DNA from: a virus
IMG/VR virus record: IMGVR_UViG_3300027759_000462
Span: 1 to 22,368 of that record
Direction: 5' to 3' (one strand)
DNA: 22,368 nucleotides
The notes below the pieces were generated by a model, which was not told the DNA's origin, searched no databases, and was given only the letters and a program-made list of their open reading frames with translations. Shown here one piece after another: positions 13,442 to 21,685 of the stretch (positions are counted from its first letter, which is position 1; the number at the start of each line of letters is the position of its first letter). The position numbers and the translations under genes are program-made.

Positions 13442-13803
13442 AGAACTCAACCCTAGCACGTAAGCCAGGACACGATATGAAAGCCAATGCCAGTATAACC
13501 AAACCTGTGCGTGGCACTAGCCAATCAGGCGACGGCGAATCATTTGCCTTTAATGGACAGATGGGTGACGGCGTAAATCGTGCCGCCAACCCTTATGCCA
13601 AAAACTACCATTCAGGACATTCAAATGATGGCCGTGATGTAAACTTTGGAATGGGTCCTAGAACTGGCAACCACGGTTCAAGTTCAGTGCCAAATGTTAC
13701 AGCTCGAACAGGACGGATTGATGGCGGTACCACAGTCAAGTGTCCAGCCAATCCCAGCAAGATCAATATGGGTCTTGGTCCACGCAAAGGAAACGAACAA
13801 TGA
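13438..13803 (+). CDS. 121-residue Gly/Asn-rich protein with GPRxGN motif
   Basis: ATG overlaps the previous stop; GGAAC lies seven bases before it. The protein is polar and poor in large hydrophobic residues, so it is probably disordered or extended: SGDGESFAFNGQMGDGVNRAANPYAKNYHSGH and similar. MGPRTGN occurs at about residue 71 and LGPRKGN at the very C-terminus. SGPRTGN also occurs in the small protein at 14177-14413, so the two share a short peptide. A capsid-internal, DNA-bound or decoration protein would fit, but nothing shows it. Its stop overlaps the next start (ATGA). Confidence 0.72.
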   Translation: MKNSTLARKPGHDMKANASITKPVRGTSQSGDGESFAFNGQMGDGVNRAANPYAKNYHSGHSNDGRDVNFGMGPRTGNHGSSSVPNVTARTGRIDGGTTVKCPANPSKINMGLGPRKGNEQ

Positions 13804-14165
13804 GCGTCACAGTCGTAGGTTCCACTAGAGTATTAACACCAGCCGCAGGCACCACAGCCAACGTGGGCAACGTGGTCACACAAACCAACACATTCCATGT
13901 GTTGAATGCCAGTTCAAACGTAAGCCCAGCATATTGTTATGTTGGTGTATTCCCAACCTATGCACAGGCCATTGCCATGGATCATCCCACAATTGGCACA
14001 GATGCTGGCGGTGTTCCTTTAGCACCAGGTGAGTCAATGACCATTGTGGGCAACTTTGGCACCAGCACTTTGGCCAGCCAGGCCAACGTTTATGTTTCAG
14101 CCATTACAGCCGCAGGCTCAACGTCAGTGTTCTTTACACCTGTTGCTCCTGGCTCAGACGCTTAA
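13800..14165 (+). CDS. 121-residue beta-rich small protein
   Basis: The ATG at 13800 overlaps the upstream TGA; an open frame continues upstream but lies within the previous gene, so 13800 is chosen. The sequence is Thr/Ala/Val/Gly rich with regular alternation (VTVVGSTRVLTPAAGTTANVG, YVSAITAAGSTSVFFTPV), expected of a small all-beta fold. No charged catalytic cluster was seen. In phages such proteins are often capsid decoration or tail-spike-like units, but this one was not recognised. It is followed 11 bases later by the GPRTGN protein gene. Confidence 0.72.
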   Translation: MSVTVVGSTRVLTPAAGTTANVGNVVTQTNTFHVLNASSNVSPAYCYVGVFPTYAQAIAMDHPTIGTDAGGVPLAPGESMTIVGNFGTSTLASQANVYVSAITAAGSTSVFFTPVAPGSDA

Positions 14166-14176
14166 GAAAGAATAAT

Positions 14177-14413
14177 ATGAAAATGCAAAAAGGTAATCCA
14201 AAGAGTACCACAACAGTAAATCAGAAGTCAGGTCCTAGAACAGGCAATGCAGGCACCATGAGCAAACGATCAGACTTCACAGCTGCCAAAGCAGAACGTG
14301 AACCCCTAGCTCGCACAATACAAAATGCATTCGGTGCAAGAGCACAAGACGACCATGTGAACCCAAAGTTAGAGCCTGTGAGTAGTAACAGCAAGCGTAA
14401 CTTTAAGAGATAA
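14177..14413 (+). CDS. 78-residue basic protein with GPRTGN motif
   Basis: Starts at ATG 14177 with a weak AAGAAAG site. Lys/Arg and Gly/Asn rich; SGPRTGN appears near residue 18, the same short peptide as in the 121-residue protein at 13438-13803. The C-terminus is basic (SKRNFKR). Composition suggests a disordered, nucleic-acid-binding peptide. No family. It ends before a 77-base gap. Confidence 0.66.
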   Translation: MKMQKGNPKSTTTVNQKSGPRTGNAGTMSKRSDFTAAKAEREPLARTIQNAFGARAQDDHVNPKLEPVSSNSKRNFKR

Positions 14414-14439
14414 CAACAACAATATTTCAAATAAGTTTT

Positions 14440-14462
14440 GCTGGCTGTACTTGACAACCAGC
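14440..14462. other. Hairpin in the gap before the 258-residue gene
   Basis: GCTGG (14440-14444) pairs with CCAGC (14458-14462), with TG/CA inside after a C-A mismatch. No T-tract follows, so no intrinsic terminator. TTGACA (14451-14456) lies in it, but no good -10 was seen 16-18 bases on. The rest of the gap (14414-14490) holds only the AAAGGAA ribosome site of the next gene. Confidence 0.4.
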
Positions 14463-14490
14463 TCATTGAACTACATAGAAAGGAATCACA

Positions 14491-15267
14491 ATGAAAAAGA
14501 AAGCCACACCCGCCGCCGCAGAATCCACCTGGGGCATTGACACAGACGTAGCAGATATTGCAAAGCCTGTGAAACCAGAACCAAAACGACCCCAAGTAGA
14601 AGCAGAACCCTTGTATGACCTAGATGGCCTTATGACCGACTTCCCCACAGCCCGAGAGTTGGAGAAGTTTGTGTTTGACCAAACAGGTTATGTGTTGAAC
14701 CTTAAAGGTCGTAGCAACAAATTCAAATACCAAACAGCCATGGATGTACTCAACGGTGCGCCACCAGATGAATACTTGCTGGGCACAGAAAATCCATATC
14801 TGGACAAGAACGATATCATTCCCATTGACGCCATGAAGGTCATTCCACCCTTACCCATGGACATTGATGGTGCCGCCATTGTCACACGCTTTGACTCAAG
14901 AGCTTTCCCACATCCAGATGCTGACTTCAAAGCAGCAGGACAAAAATGTGATGTGGTGTTTAAAAAGTATACCAACAATGTTATCACCTATGAAGTGTTG
15001 GGTCCAATATCAACAAGACCAGTTGGAGTAAGAGTCAACAAGTTTGGCAAAGAAGTTCCAGAAAAATATGAATGGATTGATCCTAGAACAGGTGAACAAG
15101 TTATCCGCAACGCCAATGGCATGCTGACACCTTTAGGTACTAGACTGCGTGGCTTTATGCAACGCATGAAAGTGAACAAATCAAACCAATGGGACGTGTG
15201 GATTGATCGTGACTTTGTTATTGAAACTGGTGGCGGCAACAACAATGATCCTTGGAGTAACATTTGA
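14491..15267 (+). CDS. 258-residue hypothetical head-run protein
   Basis: ATG with AAAGGAA site. The first 40 residues are Lys/Ala/Pro rich, then an ordered part (YDLDGLMTDFPTARELEKFVFDQTGYVLNLKGRSNKFKYQTAMDVLNG...). Middle section has alternating hydrophobic residues; C-terminus ends WSNI. The stop overlaps the TTG start of the next gene. It is a steady member of the packaging run and reads like a globular alpha/beta protein, but I do not recognise a family. Candidate roles are head completion or a DNA-processing helper; neither is supported by a motif. Confidence 0.78.
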   Translation: MKKKATPAAAESTWGIDTDVADIAKPVKPEPKRPQVEAEPLYDLDGLMTDFPTARELEKFVFDQTGYVLNLKGRSNKFKYQTAMDVLNGAPPDEYLLGTENPYLDKNDIIPIDAMKVIPPLPMDIDGAAIVTRFDSRAFPHPDADFKAAGQKCDVVFKKYTNNVITYEVLGPISTRPVGVRVNKFGKEVPEKYEWIDPRTGEQVIRNANGMLTPLGTRLRGFMQRMKVNKSNQWDVWIDRDFVIETGGGNNNDPWSNI

Positions 15268-15533
15268 ACCCAGATCAAGCCAGGCTGGTAGCAGATACCA
15301 AGATCCTACAAAAGGTCAATCGTGTACACAGAGAAGCCTTTGCAGAAAAGTATCCCAGCCAGGTGGAACATTGTCTCCGCTTGGTCATGGAACGCTTGCA
15401 AGCAGGATTAGACAAGCGTGATGGTTGCGATGTGTCAGATCCAACCACATGGCGCATGACCACAATAGAACTGCGTGACCTAGCCGAAACAGCACACCAG
15501 CTCGACACCATACGTCGACACCTGGCTGAATAA
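15264..15533 (+). CDS. 89-residue helical protein, TTG start
   Basis: The likely start is TTG 15264, overlapping the upstream TGA, with GGAG at 15254-15257 at the right distance. The peptide is helical and charged (TKILQKVNRVHREAFAEKYPSQVEHCLRLVMERLQAGLDKRDG and TTIELRDLAETAHQLDTIRRHL). Size and position four bases ahead of the next gene of the TerL run would suit an alternative small-terminase candidate, but it lacks a recognisable DNA-binding motif. Without the TTG, no ATG gives a sensible length. Confidence 0.66.
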   Translation: MNPDQARLVADTKILQKVNRVHREAFAEKYPSQVEHCLRLVMERLQAGLDKRDGCDVSDPTTWRMTTIELRDLAETAHQLDTIRRHLAE

Positions 15534-15536
15534 CCA

Positions 15537-16175
15537 ATGAGTCACATCGTGGCCAACCTACCGCCTGTGAAATGTTTTGTGCGTAGAGAGTTTCTTTATG
15601 ATCATGAATCAGGACATGGCGAACTGGAACCCGCCTGGTGGATCACAATCAAAAGTCTAAGAGGTCAAGCATTCCGTATTGAAAGTTATCTAAATCAATA
15701 TGGCGCATTGTATGACAAGTTGCCGCTACATGCCTACTGTTGGAAACCTATTGAAGGTGAACCTTTACCGTTAGACTATTTGCAACTATGGGACTGTCTC
15801 AGTTACGATATCACTGTGATCAAAAAAGCACAGTTGCAGAGTATGAAGTGTCGATTCAAATTAAAGTCGGGAGCCTGGATGTCAGGTGAATACATGTTCA
15901 CTGTGGACTCAGCACATCCAGACTTCAACACACTTGATACCGGCTTTTCAGAAGATGTAGAAGATCACAAAAGCTACAACTTCATACGGTGTGACAACGG
16001 ACAGTTTGCCGCACAGCCCAACAACAGACTACTGATTCTTGAACCCAGTAGCAATCCAAAAGAATTAAAGCGTCCAGATTTTCGAGTAGCAACTCAACGC
16101 TGGTCAGTAGAAACAGAAGCCAAGTGGGCACTAGGTGACACTGACACAGTCATGTACGAACACACACCCAAATGA
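15537..16175 (+). CDS. 212-residue conserved-type protein upstream of TerL
   Basis: ATG sits three bases after the previous stop, with no clear ribosome site, so coupling is likely. The protein opens with NLPPVKCFVRREFLYDH and has an ordered alpha/beta look (WWITIKSLRGQAFRIESYLNQYGALYDKLP). I have a general memory of similar proteins next to TerL in aquatic phages, but cannot name a family or function. Its TGA overlaps the TerL start (ATGATAG), so the two are made together, which may mean a role in packaging. Confidence 0.75.
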   Translation: MSHIVANLPPVKCFVRREFLYDHESGHGELEPAWWITIKSLRGQAFRIESYLNQYGALYDKLPLHAYCWKPIEGEPLPLDYLQLWDCLSYDITVIKKAQLQSMKCRFKLKSGAWMSGEYMFTVDSAHPDFNTLDTGFSEDVEDHKSYNFIRCDNGQFAAQPNNRLLILEPSSNPKELKRPDFRVATQRWSVETEAKWALGDTDTVMYEHTPK

Positions 16176-17782
16176 TAGACTCCAGCCTGTTGATGCGTCG
16201 TGCCTTGCGTTATGTGTTGGACCTGCATGGCCTAAAGCCAGATAGCTTGACACACATGCCATCAGATGCCAGAACCAAGTTTGAGGACTTGGTCATAACC
16301 ATAGCTGATGACATGCGTTATAATCAATTAAAATACTTTAGACCATTTGAACATCAAAAGCGTTTCTTTGAAACAGGCCACTCAGATCGTAGAGGTATCT
16401 TGGCTGCTAACCGAATTGGTAAAACAGTCTCAACCTGTTATGAAACTGCCATGCACCTGACCGGTATCTATCCTTCTTGGTGGACAGGCAAACAGTTCAC
16501 CAAACCTATCACTGCCATGGTAGCTGGAGAAGGATGGAGCCAGGTTGCCATGGTGTTACAAAATGAACTGCTGGGCACACAAGATATCAAGATCCAGGAC
16601 TCAATAGGATGTGGCGCTATTCCCAGAGACCGTATAGTATTTGAAACCATGCGTAATGATGGTGCCAACTGTTTGGGCATAGAAGTCAGACACAGCTCAG
16701 GTAACAACAGTTATCTGGTGTTTGCCAACTACACACAGGAAGTACGCCAAATGCAAGGTTTTAAATTATCATTGGCAGTATTTGATGAACAACCACCAGA
16801 TGACTTCTTCAGTGAAATTGTAACACGTACAGCGACAACACAAGGACAAGTGCTGTGTAGTTTTACACCACTCAAAGGTCTTAACGGCCTGGTATCAAAG
16901 TTTTGGAACCATGAAGAGGGTTATGAACACATACGTGTGAGTTGGGATGATGTGCCAGAATACGATCCTTGGGGCGAACCATTCTTGTTGATGAGCACCA
17001 GACAGCAGTTGGAACGTGATTACTTGCCACATGAACGTGATGCACGCCGTAACGGTGTGCCTGTTATGGGCAAAGGTGCTGTGTTCCAAATACGCAACTG
17101 GCCCACGTACAAAACAGGCGACTACGATCTACGCTCAGTACAAGGCATCAGAAGAATCATTGCATTGGATTTAGGTTTGATCAATGACAAAACAGTTATT
17201 ACTTTAATGTATTGGCATCCTGAAGAACAAGAAGCTTGGTTGCATCATCAGATAGTGGTCAAGGGCACAGAAGAAGCCAATCCCATGAACTACATCAATC
17301 ATCTAATGAGACCTGAAGTATTTGGCACACCCATAGTGTTGCCAGCTGATGCATCAACACAAGGTCGTTACACCATGAGCAGCCAGAGCATTAGAGAACT
17401 GTTTGAACAGTACGAATTGAATGTGCATCCAGATGCCATTATGAATCCGCCTGATGATGCTGGTCGTAGAACCAATCACAAAAGTTTTGGTATCAACGTG
17501 ATGCGTCAGATGTTGGAGTTAGGCACACTACATGTGAATGAAAACTGTACAGAGTTTATTAGAGAAGCACAAAATTACTATGCTGATGAAAAAGGACGCT
17601 TTAGCGATCCAGACGATTGCATTGACTCAGCACGTTACGCCCTAATAGGATGTTTGCAGGGCATTGCAGAAGCAGCTGATGGACGCACACCCAAGCAACG
17701 TTTCAGAGACATGCGTAGTCAATACCGTACACCAGACAACACAAAACTACCAGAGTGGAAAAAGACACATAGCCCAGGCTAA
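16172..17782 (+). CDS. terL: Terminase large subunit (packaging ATPase-nuclease)
   Basis: A 536-residue protein. Walker A AANRIGKT (78-85) and Walker B LAVFDE (201-206, D205, E206) make the ATPase; CSFTPLKG (229-236) is the coupling motif. The RNase H-like nuclease follows with D333 (IALDLG), D393 (PADAST) and the DPDDCIDSAR block (479-487), three acidic sites at normal spacing. The FDEQPP string is typical of P22-like terminases. It drives DNA into the prohead and cuts it, working with a small subunit and the portal encoded just after. The start overlaps the upstream stop and lacks a strong ribosome site, so it is coupled. Length is within the usual range. No missing key residue was noticed. 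Confidence 0.95.
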   Translation: MIDSSLLMRRALRYVLDLHGLKPDSLTHMPSDARTKFEDLVITIADDMRYNQLKYFRPFEHQKRFFETGHSDRRGILAANRIGKTVSTCYETAMHLTGIYPSWWTGKQFTKPITAMVAGEGWSQVAMVLQNELLGTQDIKIQDSIGCGAIPRDRIVFETMRNDGANCLGIEVRHSSGNNSYLVFANYTQEVRQMQGFKLSLAVFDEQPPDDFFSEIVTRTATTQGQVLCSFTPLKGLNGLVSKFWNHEEGYEHIRVSWDDVPEYDPWGEPFLLMSTRQQLERDYLPHERDARRNGVPVMGKGAVFQIRNWPTYKTGDYDLRSVQGIRRIIALDLGLINDKTVITLMYWHPEEQEAWLHHQIVVKGTEEANPMNYINHLMRPEVFGTPIVLPADASTQGRYTMSSQSIRELFEQYELNVHPDAIMNPPDDAGRRTNHKSFGINVMRQMLELGTLHVNENCTEFIREAQNYYADEKGRFSDPDDCIDSARYALIGCLQGIAEAADGRTPKQRFRDMRSQYRTPDNTKLPEWKKTHSPG

Positions 17783-17826
17783 AGCCCAACGCTAAATAAT
17801 GTAATACATAAATTGGATCGCAAAAC

Positions 17827-20103
17827 ATGCTTGATATCAAAAACGTAGTAATCAGCAACTTAGACAATGCCCGCGGCATGATGGCCCGCTTTGTCAAAAT
17901 GCACAACCTACTACAAACTAAATGTGCAGCAAACCTGCGCCTGCTGGCTACTAAAAACCAGGTAAATCGTGCCAGCGACTATCATTACCTAGTGTTACCA
18001 GTGACACAAAGTACGGAACCAGTTAACGGTATTGATTACATACATCCTGTGGTAAAACCCATGGTTGATTATGCCACTGCTGTGATCACCAAAGGTATTG
18101 CACAAAATGGTGAGATCAATTTTGAGTTTGTACCAGACAATGAACGGGATGAAGTTGCAGCACGCCAAGCCACCAACATGGTACACAAGCTGATTAACCA
18201 AAACAACGATCCACACACTATCTTACAGCATTGGGTTATGGATGCTTGCCTACACAAGAATGGTGAAATGATGATTGCACCCATGCGTGAAAGTTTCGTA
18301 CGCTATGTGACCACAACCGGTACTGCTGATCAACTGGCTGCATTTGAACAACAGGCAGCAGATTCAGGCCTAACTGTGCTACGTCAGAGTCGTCGCAAAA
18401 CAGATGTGGACATGGCCAAGGTCATAAAAGAAACCAAAGACTTTGTAGATCAATTGCCAGAAGCACAGCGTCAAGCTGAAATGGACACACGCATTGCCAC
18501 TGCTGAAGCAGGCTCACGTGGCGAGTTTGACAACATGACAGAAGAAGTGCCCAACATAGAACTAGAACAAGGCGAAGATGTCATTGCTGATAGTATTGCC
18601 CGTAACACCAGCTATGAAGCCAAGTACAAACTAACAGGTTATACTGTCAATGTGAAATTCCGTCCCATTGCACAACATTATTGGTTGTGTGATCCCACTG
18701 TTATCTCAATTGAAGAACAACCATTCTGCGGTTTCTACAAACCAATGAGTATACAAGAAGCCACAGAGCTTTATCCAGACATTGATCTAGAACAATTCAA
18801 AATACACGCTGAATATTCAAACGTGGGTGCTTTCCAAGCAGGCTCATTGCTAAACAACTTGGCCTTACATGCACGTGACTCAGTTCCTGTAAACGGTTTA
18901 CCATCAACAGGCTATAGTGCCCAAGAACCAGAAGCACGTCAAGTTACAGTATTGACCATTTGGAATCGTTATGACATTGACAATGATGGTGAACTAGAGT
19001 TAGTTGAAATTGTTTACTCAGGCACATACATTATTTCGGCCAAAGAAGTAGAATTTATTCCAGTGGCCAACATGGTACCCAAACCCCTGGCACAAAACTT
19101 TTACGGTATGAGCATTGCTGAATCAGTAGTGCCCATGCAAGAGTATGCCACTAGTGGCTATCGTGCAGAACTACAACTGGGCTTGCTGACTGCCACACCA
19201 CGTATTGGTGCCAAACCAGACAAATTGGATTTTGAAATGTTACAGGACGGTGAAGCTGCTATCTTTATTTTAGACAGCAAATTTGATCCGGCTAAAGACA
19301 TTTACCAAATTCCCCCACCAAGCGGAAACAATGCATTTATTGAAAGTGCAATGAATCGCATACAACAAGACAGCATGGCCATGATTGGTATGACCAGTCC
19401 ACAGGATGTGTTCAATCCTGAAGTGATGAGCCCAGGTAACTCAGGAGCAAAACTACAGTTGGCTCTAGGACCAAATCAAATTATCCAAGACAACACAGTT
19501 AAGAATAGTGCCGAAGGCATGAAAGATGCCATTTGGTTAGTATGGCGTACACTGGTACAATACGGCGACGACTACGGTGTTAAGAAATTGGCTGCTGAAT
19601 TCCACCCAGATGGAAAGCCAGAGTTTTTAGATTACCTGGCGTTTGATGACATGAACTTCAATGAACGCAAGACCATACACATTGAATTGGGTCTTGGTAT
19701 GAAGTCAGAAGAGAATAGTTTACAACGCTTGCAGATTATCAAACAAGCACAAACTGGGCTCACACAAGAAGTTACAATGGGAGTTCAAAGCGGAGCATTA
19801 ACTCCACAAGCATTTAAAAAAATACGTAAGCCTTACGAAGACATGTTGTATGTGTTGGGCATCAAAGACGCCAACGCATATTTGCCTACTGAAGAAGAAG
19901 TTATGGAAATGGTCACACAAGCACAAGAAAGTAAAAAGAATGCTGAGCCAAGTCCAGATGACAAAAAGAAGATTGCAAGTGCTCACCTTGATGATGTACG
20001 TGCTAACCAAATTGAAGCTGAAGTTGCTGGCAACACAGCTAGCAGTCAACTTGAAGGCTATGCTCTATTAGAAGAACACAAAGCCAAAAGCTACGGAACA
20101 TAA
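17827..20103 (+). CDS. Portal protein (P22/SU10-like)
   Basis: A 758-residue protein, close to P22 portal (725). The middle has the expected block IDNDGELELVEIVYSGTYII (about 380-400), then QNFYGMSIAESVVPMQEY (about 421-438), then a helical part with IQQDSMAMIGMTSPQDVF and a clamp-like region. The last about 100 residues are charged helix (KKLWK-like, ESKKNAEPSPDDKKK), typical of portal barrels. It forms the 12-subunit ring at the capsid vertex through which TerL pumps DNA. The gap before it holds CTAAATAAT (17792-17800) and a GGAT site at about 10 bases. Immediate partners are TerL upstream and scaffold and capsid genes downstream. Confidence 0.88.
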   Translation: MLDIKNVVISNLDNARGMMARFVKMHNLLQTKCAANLRLLATKNQVNRASDYHYLVLPVTQSTEPVNGIDYIHPVVKPMVDYATAVITKGIAQNGEINFEFVPDNERDEVAARQATNMVHKLINQNNDPHTILQHWVMDACLHKNGEMMIAPMRESFVRYVTTTGTADQLAAFEQQAADSGLTVLRQSRRKTDVDMAKVIKETKDFVDQLPEAQRQAEMDTRIATAEAGSRGEFDNMTEEVPNIELEQGEDVIADSIARNTSYEAKYKLTGYTVNVKFRPIAQHYWLCDPTVISIEEQPFCGFYKPMSIQEATELYPDIDLEQFKIHAEYSNVGAFQAGSLLNNLALHARDSVPVNGLPSTGYSAQEPEARQVTVLTIWNRYDIDNDGELELVEIVYSGTYIISAKEVEFIPVANMVPKPLAQNFYGMSIAESVVPMQEYATSGYRAELQLGLLTATPRIGAKPDKLDFEMLQDGEAAIFILDSKFDPAKDIYQIPPPSGNNAFIESAMNRIQQDSMAMIGMTSPQDVFNPEVMSPGNSGAKLQLALGPNQIIQDNTVKNSAEGMKDAIWLVWRTLVQYGDDYGVKKLAAEFHPDGKPEFLDYLAFDDMNFNERKTIHIELGLGMKSEENSLQRLQIIKQAQTGLTQEVTMGVQSGALTPQAFKKIRKPYEDMLYVLGIKDANAYLPTEEEVMEMVTQAQESKKNAEPSPDDKKKIASAHLDDVRANQIEAEVAGNTASSQLEGYALLEEHKAKSYGT

Positions 20104-20128
20104 ATAAACTTACTAGAACGGAACTGAA

Positions 20129-20482
20129 ATGATTAATGAAGATGCTGTGAATGCGTTTAATAATCGCTTGACTGCGAACCTGAACAATATCAAAACAATG
20201 ACACCAGCACAGCTGGATAGAGTCAAGGATATTGGATCACGTGCAGAGAACTTGTTGAAGAACAAAGACTTCGCACAGTTTGTACACAGCTTTAAATTTG
20301 AAATATGTGATAGTTTGGTAGACATCAAAGATCACACAGCGGAAAACAATGCCAACCGCGTAGCTTTGAGCAATCAGCTAAGTGGCATTGACAGTTTTAT
20401 TGCATCGCTTCAGAGAGCGGTGTACTTAAAAAATCGTGTGGTAACCCAACAGACCCCTGTTGAGCCCGACACAGACAATTAG
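20129..20482 (+). CDS. 117-residue hypothetical protein between portal and scaffold
   Basis: Start ATG preceded by CGGAACTGAA; the stretch GGAACTGAAATGATT across its start is identical to that of the leftward acetyltransferase gene at 6380. The product is mostly helical, with polar surfaces (AQLDRVKDIGSRAENLLKN, SGIDSFIASLQRAV). The position between portal and scaffold genes is usual for head-assembly helpers or proteases, but no catalytic triad was seen. The TAAATAA junction motif (20101-20107) precedes it. The stop is eight bases before the next start. Confidence 0.76.
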   Translation: MINEDAVNAFNNRLTANLNNIKTMTPAQLDRVKDIGSRAENLLKNKDFAQFVHSFKFEICDSLVDIKDHTAENNANRVALSNQLSGIDSFIASLQRAVYLKNRVVTQQTPVEPDTDN

Positions 20483-20490
20483 GAGAATAA

Positions 20491-21663
20491 ATGGATAACA
20501 TAGTCCAGGATACACCCAACCTCAAACCAGAGGTGGTCCCTGTCCAAGAAGTCAGTACCGGTTTAGAAGCAATAGCCCAGAAGATGGCCGCAATGCGTAA
20601 CCAATTTTCAGCTACTGAGCCAACTGAGACGGGTAGTTCTAAAGCGGCAGCTAAAGAAAGCCCCGTGGCACCAGAAGGAGTTGTCGTTGATGACAACAAT
20701 ATCGATTTAGTAGAGCCAGAAGTTGCAGTACCAGACGCAGAATATAGTGATGAAGCAAGTGAAGAAGAGGAAGCCCCTGAAGAGGTAAGCCAATCGGACT
20801 CGTCTGATGCAGAAGTTATTGATTTCTTGGAGTTTGCTGAAACAAACCCCAACGCTAAATTTAAATTTATGCGTAATGGAAAAGAAATTGAGATTGATGC
20901 AAAGAAAGCAGCAGCTATTTTAGGCCAAGGCGCCGCAATTAGTGAAGATGCAAGACAATTAAAGATTGAAAAGTCTGAGTTCGATGAATATTTACAACAT
21001 AAACGAGCTGAGACAGAAGGTCTTTTGTTGGCAATGGAATTCACTGTACGTCCACAGTTGCAACGGGCTTACGATGAAATTGTAAAGACACAGAATTACC
21101 AAACGACTTTCCAACAGCAGTTGGCACAAACTTCAGATCCAGCTCAACGAGCCAGAATTGAAGCCAGTATTGCACAGAACGAAAGATATATCCAGCAACA
21201 AGCTGGCACTATCAATCAACTAAAACCAAATGTTGATCAGTTCTATCAAATACGCCAACAGCAAGTTAACGAGGTGTTAGAAAACTCTCGTAAAAGCTTC
21301 AAGGACAAGGAACTGCGTAATCAATATGTTTACAATGAACTTCGTAACAAAGTAGCAGATGGATGGGCAGGAGCACATGGACAGATAGTACCAGGTATCA
21401 AGAATATTGACTTGATCTCAAGCGATGAACACATAATGTCATTGGTGCGAGACGGTTTAAAATATCGAGATAAACCCAAAGCTAAATCAGCTGGCGGTAG
21501 TATTGCTGCACTGACATCCAAACGCTCAGGTACTCCATTAGGCAACGGTTCTTCAGGTGATGAAATCGCCAATCTTCGCAAACAAGCCAGAGCTGGCGAC
21601 CAAAAGGCCGCCGATAACTTGCTCGTAGCCCAAATGAAGGCTTTGCGAGCAGGTAGAAAATAA
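20491..21663 (+). CDS. Scaffolding-type protein
   Basis: A 390-residue protein with AGGAG before its ATG. Residues about 40-110 are very acidic (EVSQSDSSDAEVIDFLE), followed by a basic stretch and long charged helices (about 170-285: Gln-rich coiled-coil), and a basic tail (MKALRAGRK). Acidic N-part, coiled coils and a positive C-terminus make the standard scaffold profile; the tail would dock on the capsid protein. Order portal, small gene, scaffold, capsid fits the usual head operon. No protease motif seen, so whether it is cleaved is unknown. It ends 22 bases before the capsid gene, which has a strong AAAGGAG site. Confidence 0.8.
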   Translation: MDNIVQDTPNLKPEVVPVQEVSTGLEAIAQKMAAMRNQFSATEPTETGSSKAAAKESPVAPEGVVVDDNNIDLVEPEVAVPDAEYSDEASEEEEAPEEVSQSDSSDAEVIDFLEFAETNPNAKFKFMRNGKEIEIDAKKAAAILGQGAAISEDARQLKIEKSEFDEYLQHKRAETEGLLLAMEFTVRPQLQRAYDEIVKTQNYQTTFQQQLAQTSDPAQRARIEASIAQNERYIQQQAGTINQLKPNVDQFYQIRQQQVNEVLENSRKSFKDKELRNQYVYNELRNKVADGWAGAHGQIVPGIKNIDLISSDEHIMSLVRDGLKYRDKPKAKSAGGSIAALTSKRSGTPLGNGSSGDEIANLRKQARAGDQKAADNLLVAQMKALRAGRK

Positions 21664-21685
21664 CGCCAAATCAAAGGAGATTAAA

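Noticed and set aside
20397-21044. Leftward 215-codon open frame opposite the scaffold gene
   Set aside because: It is an antisense open frame caused by the codon bias of the acidic Ser/Glu-rich scaffold; it runs opposite a well-supported gene and has no ribosome site or partner.
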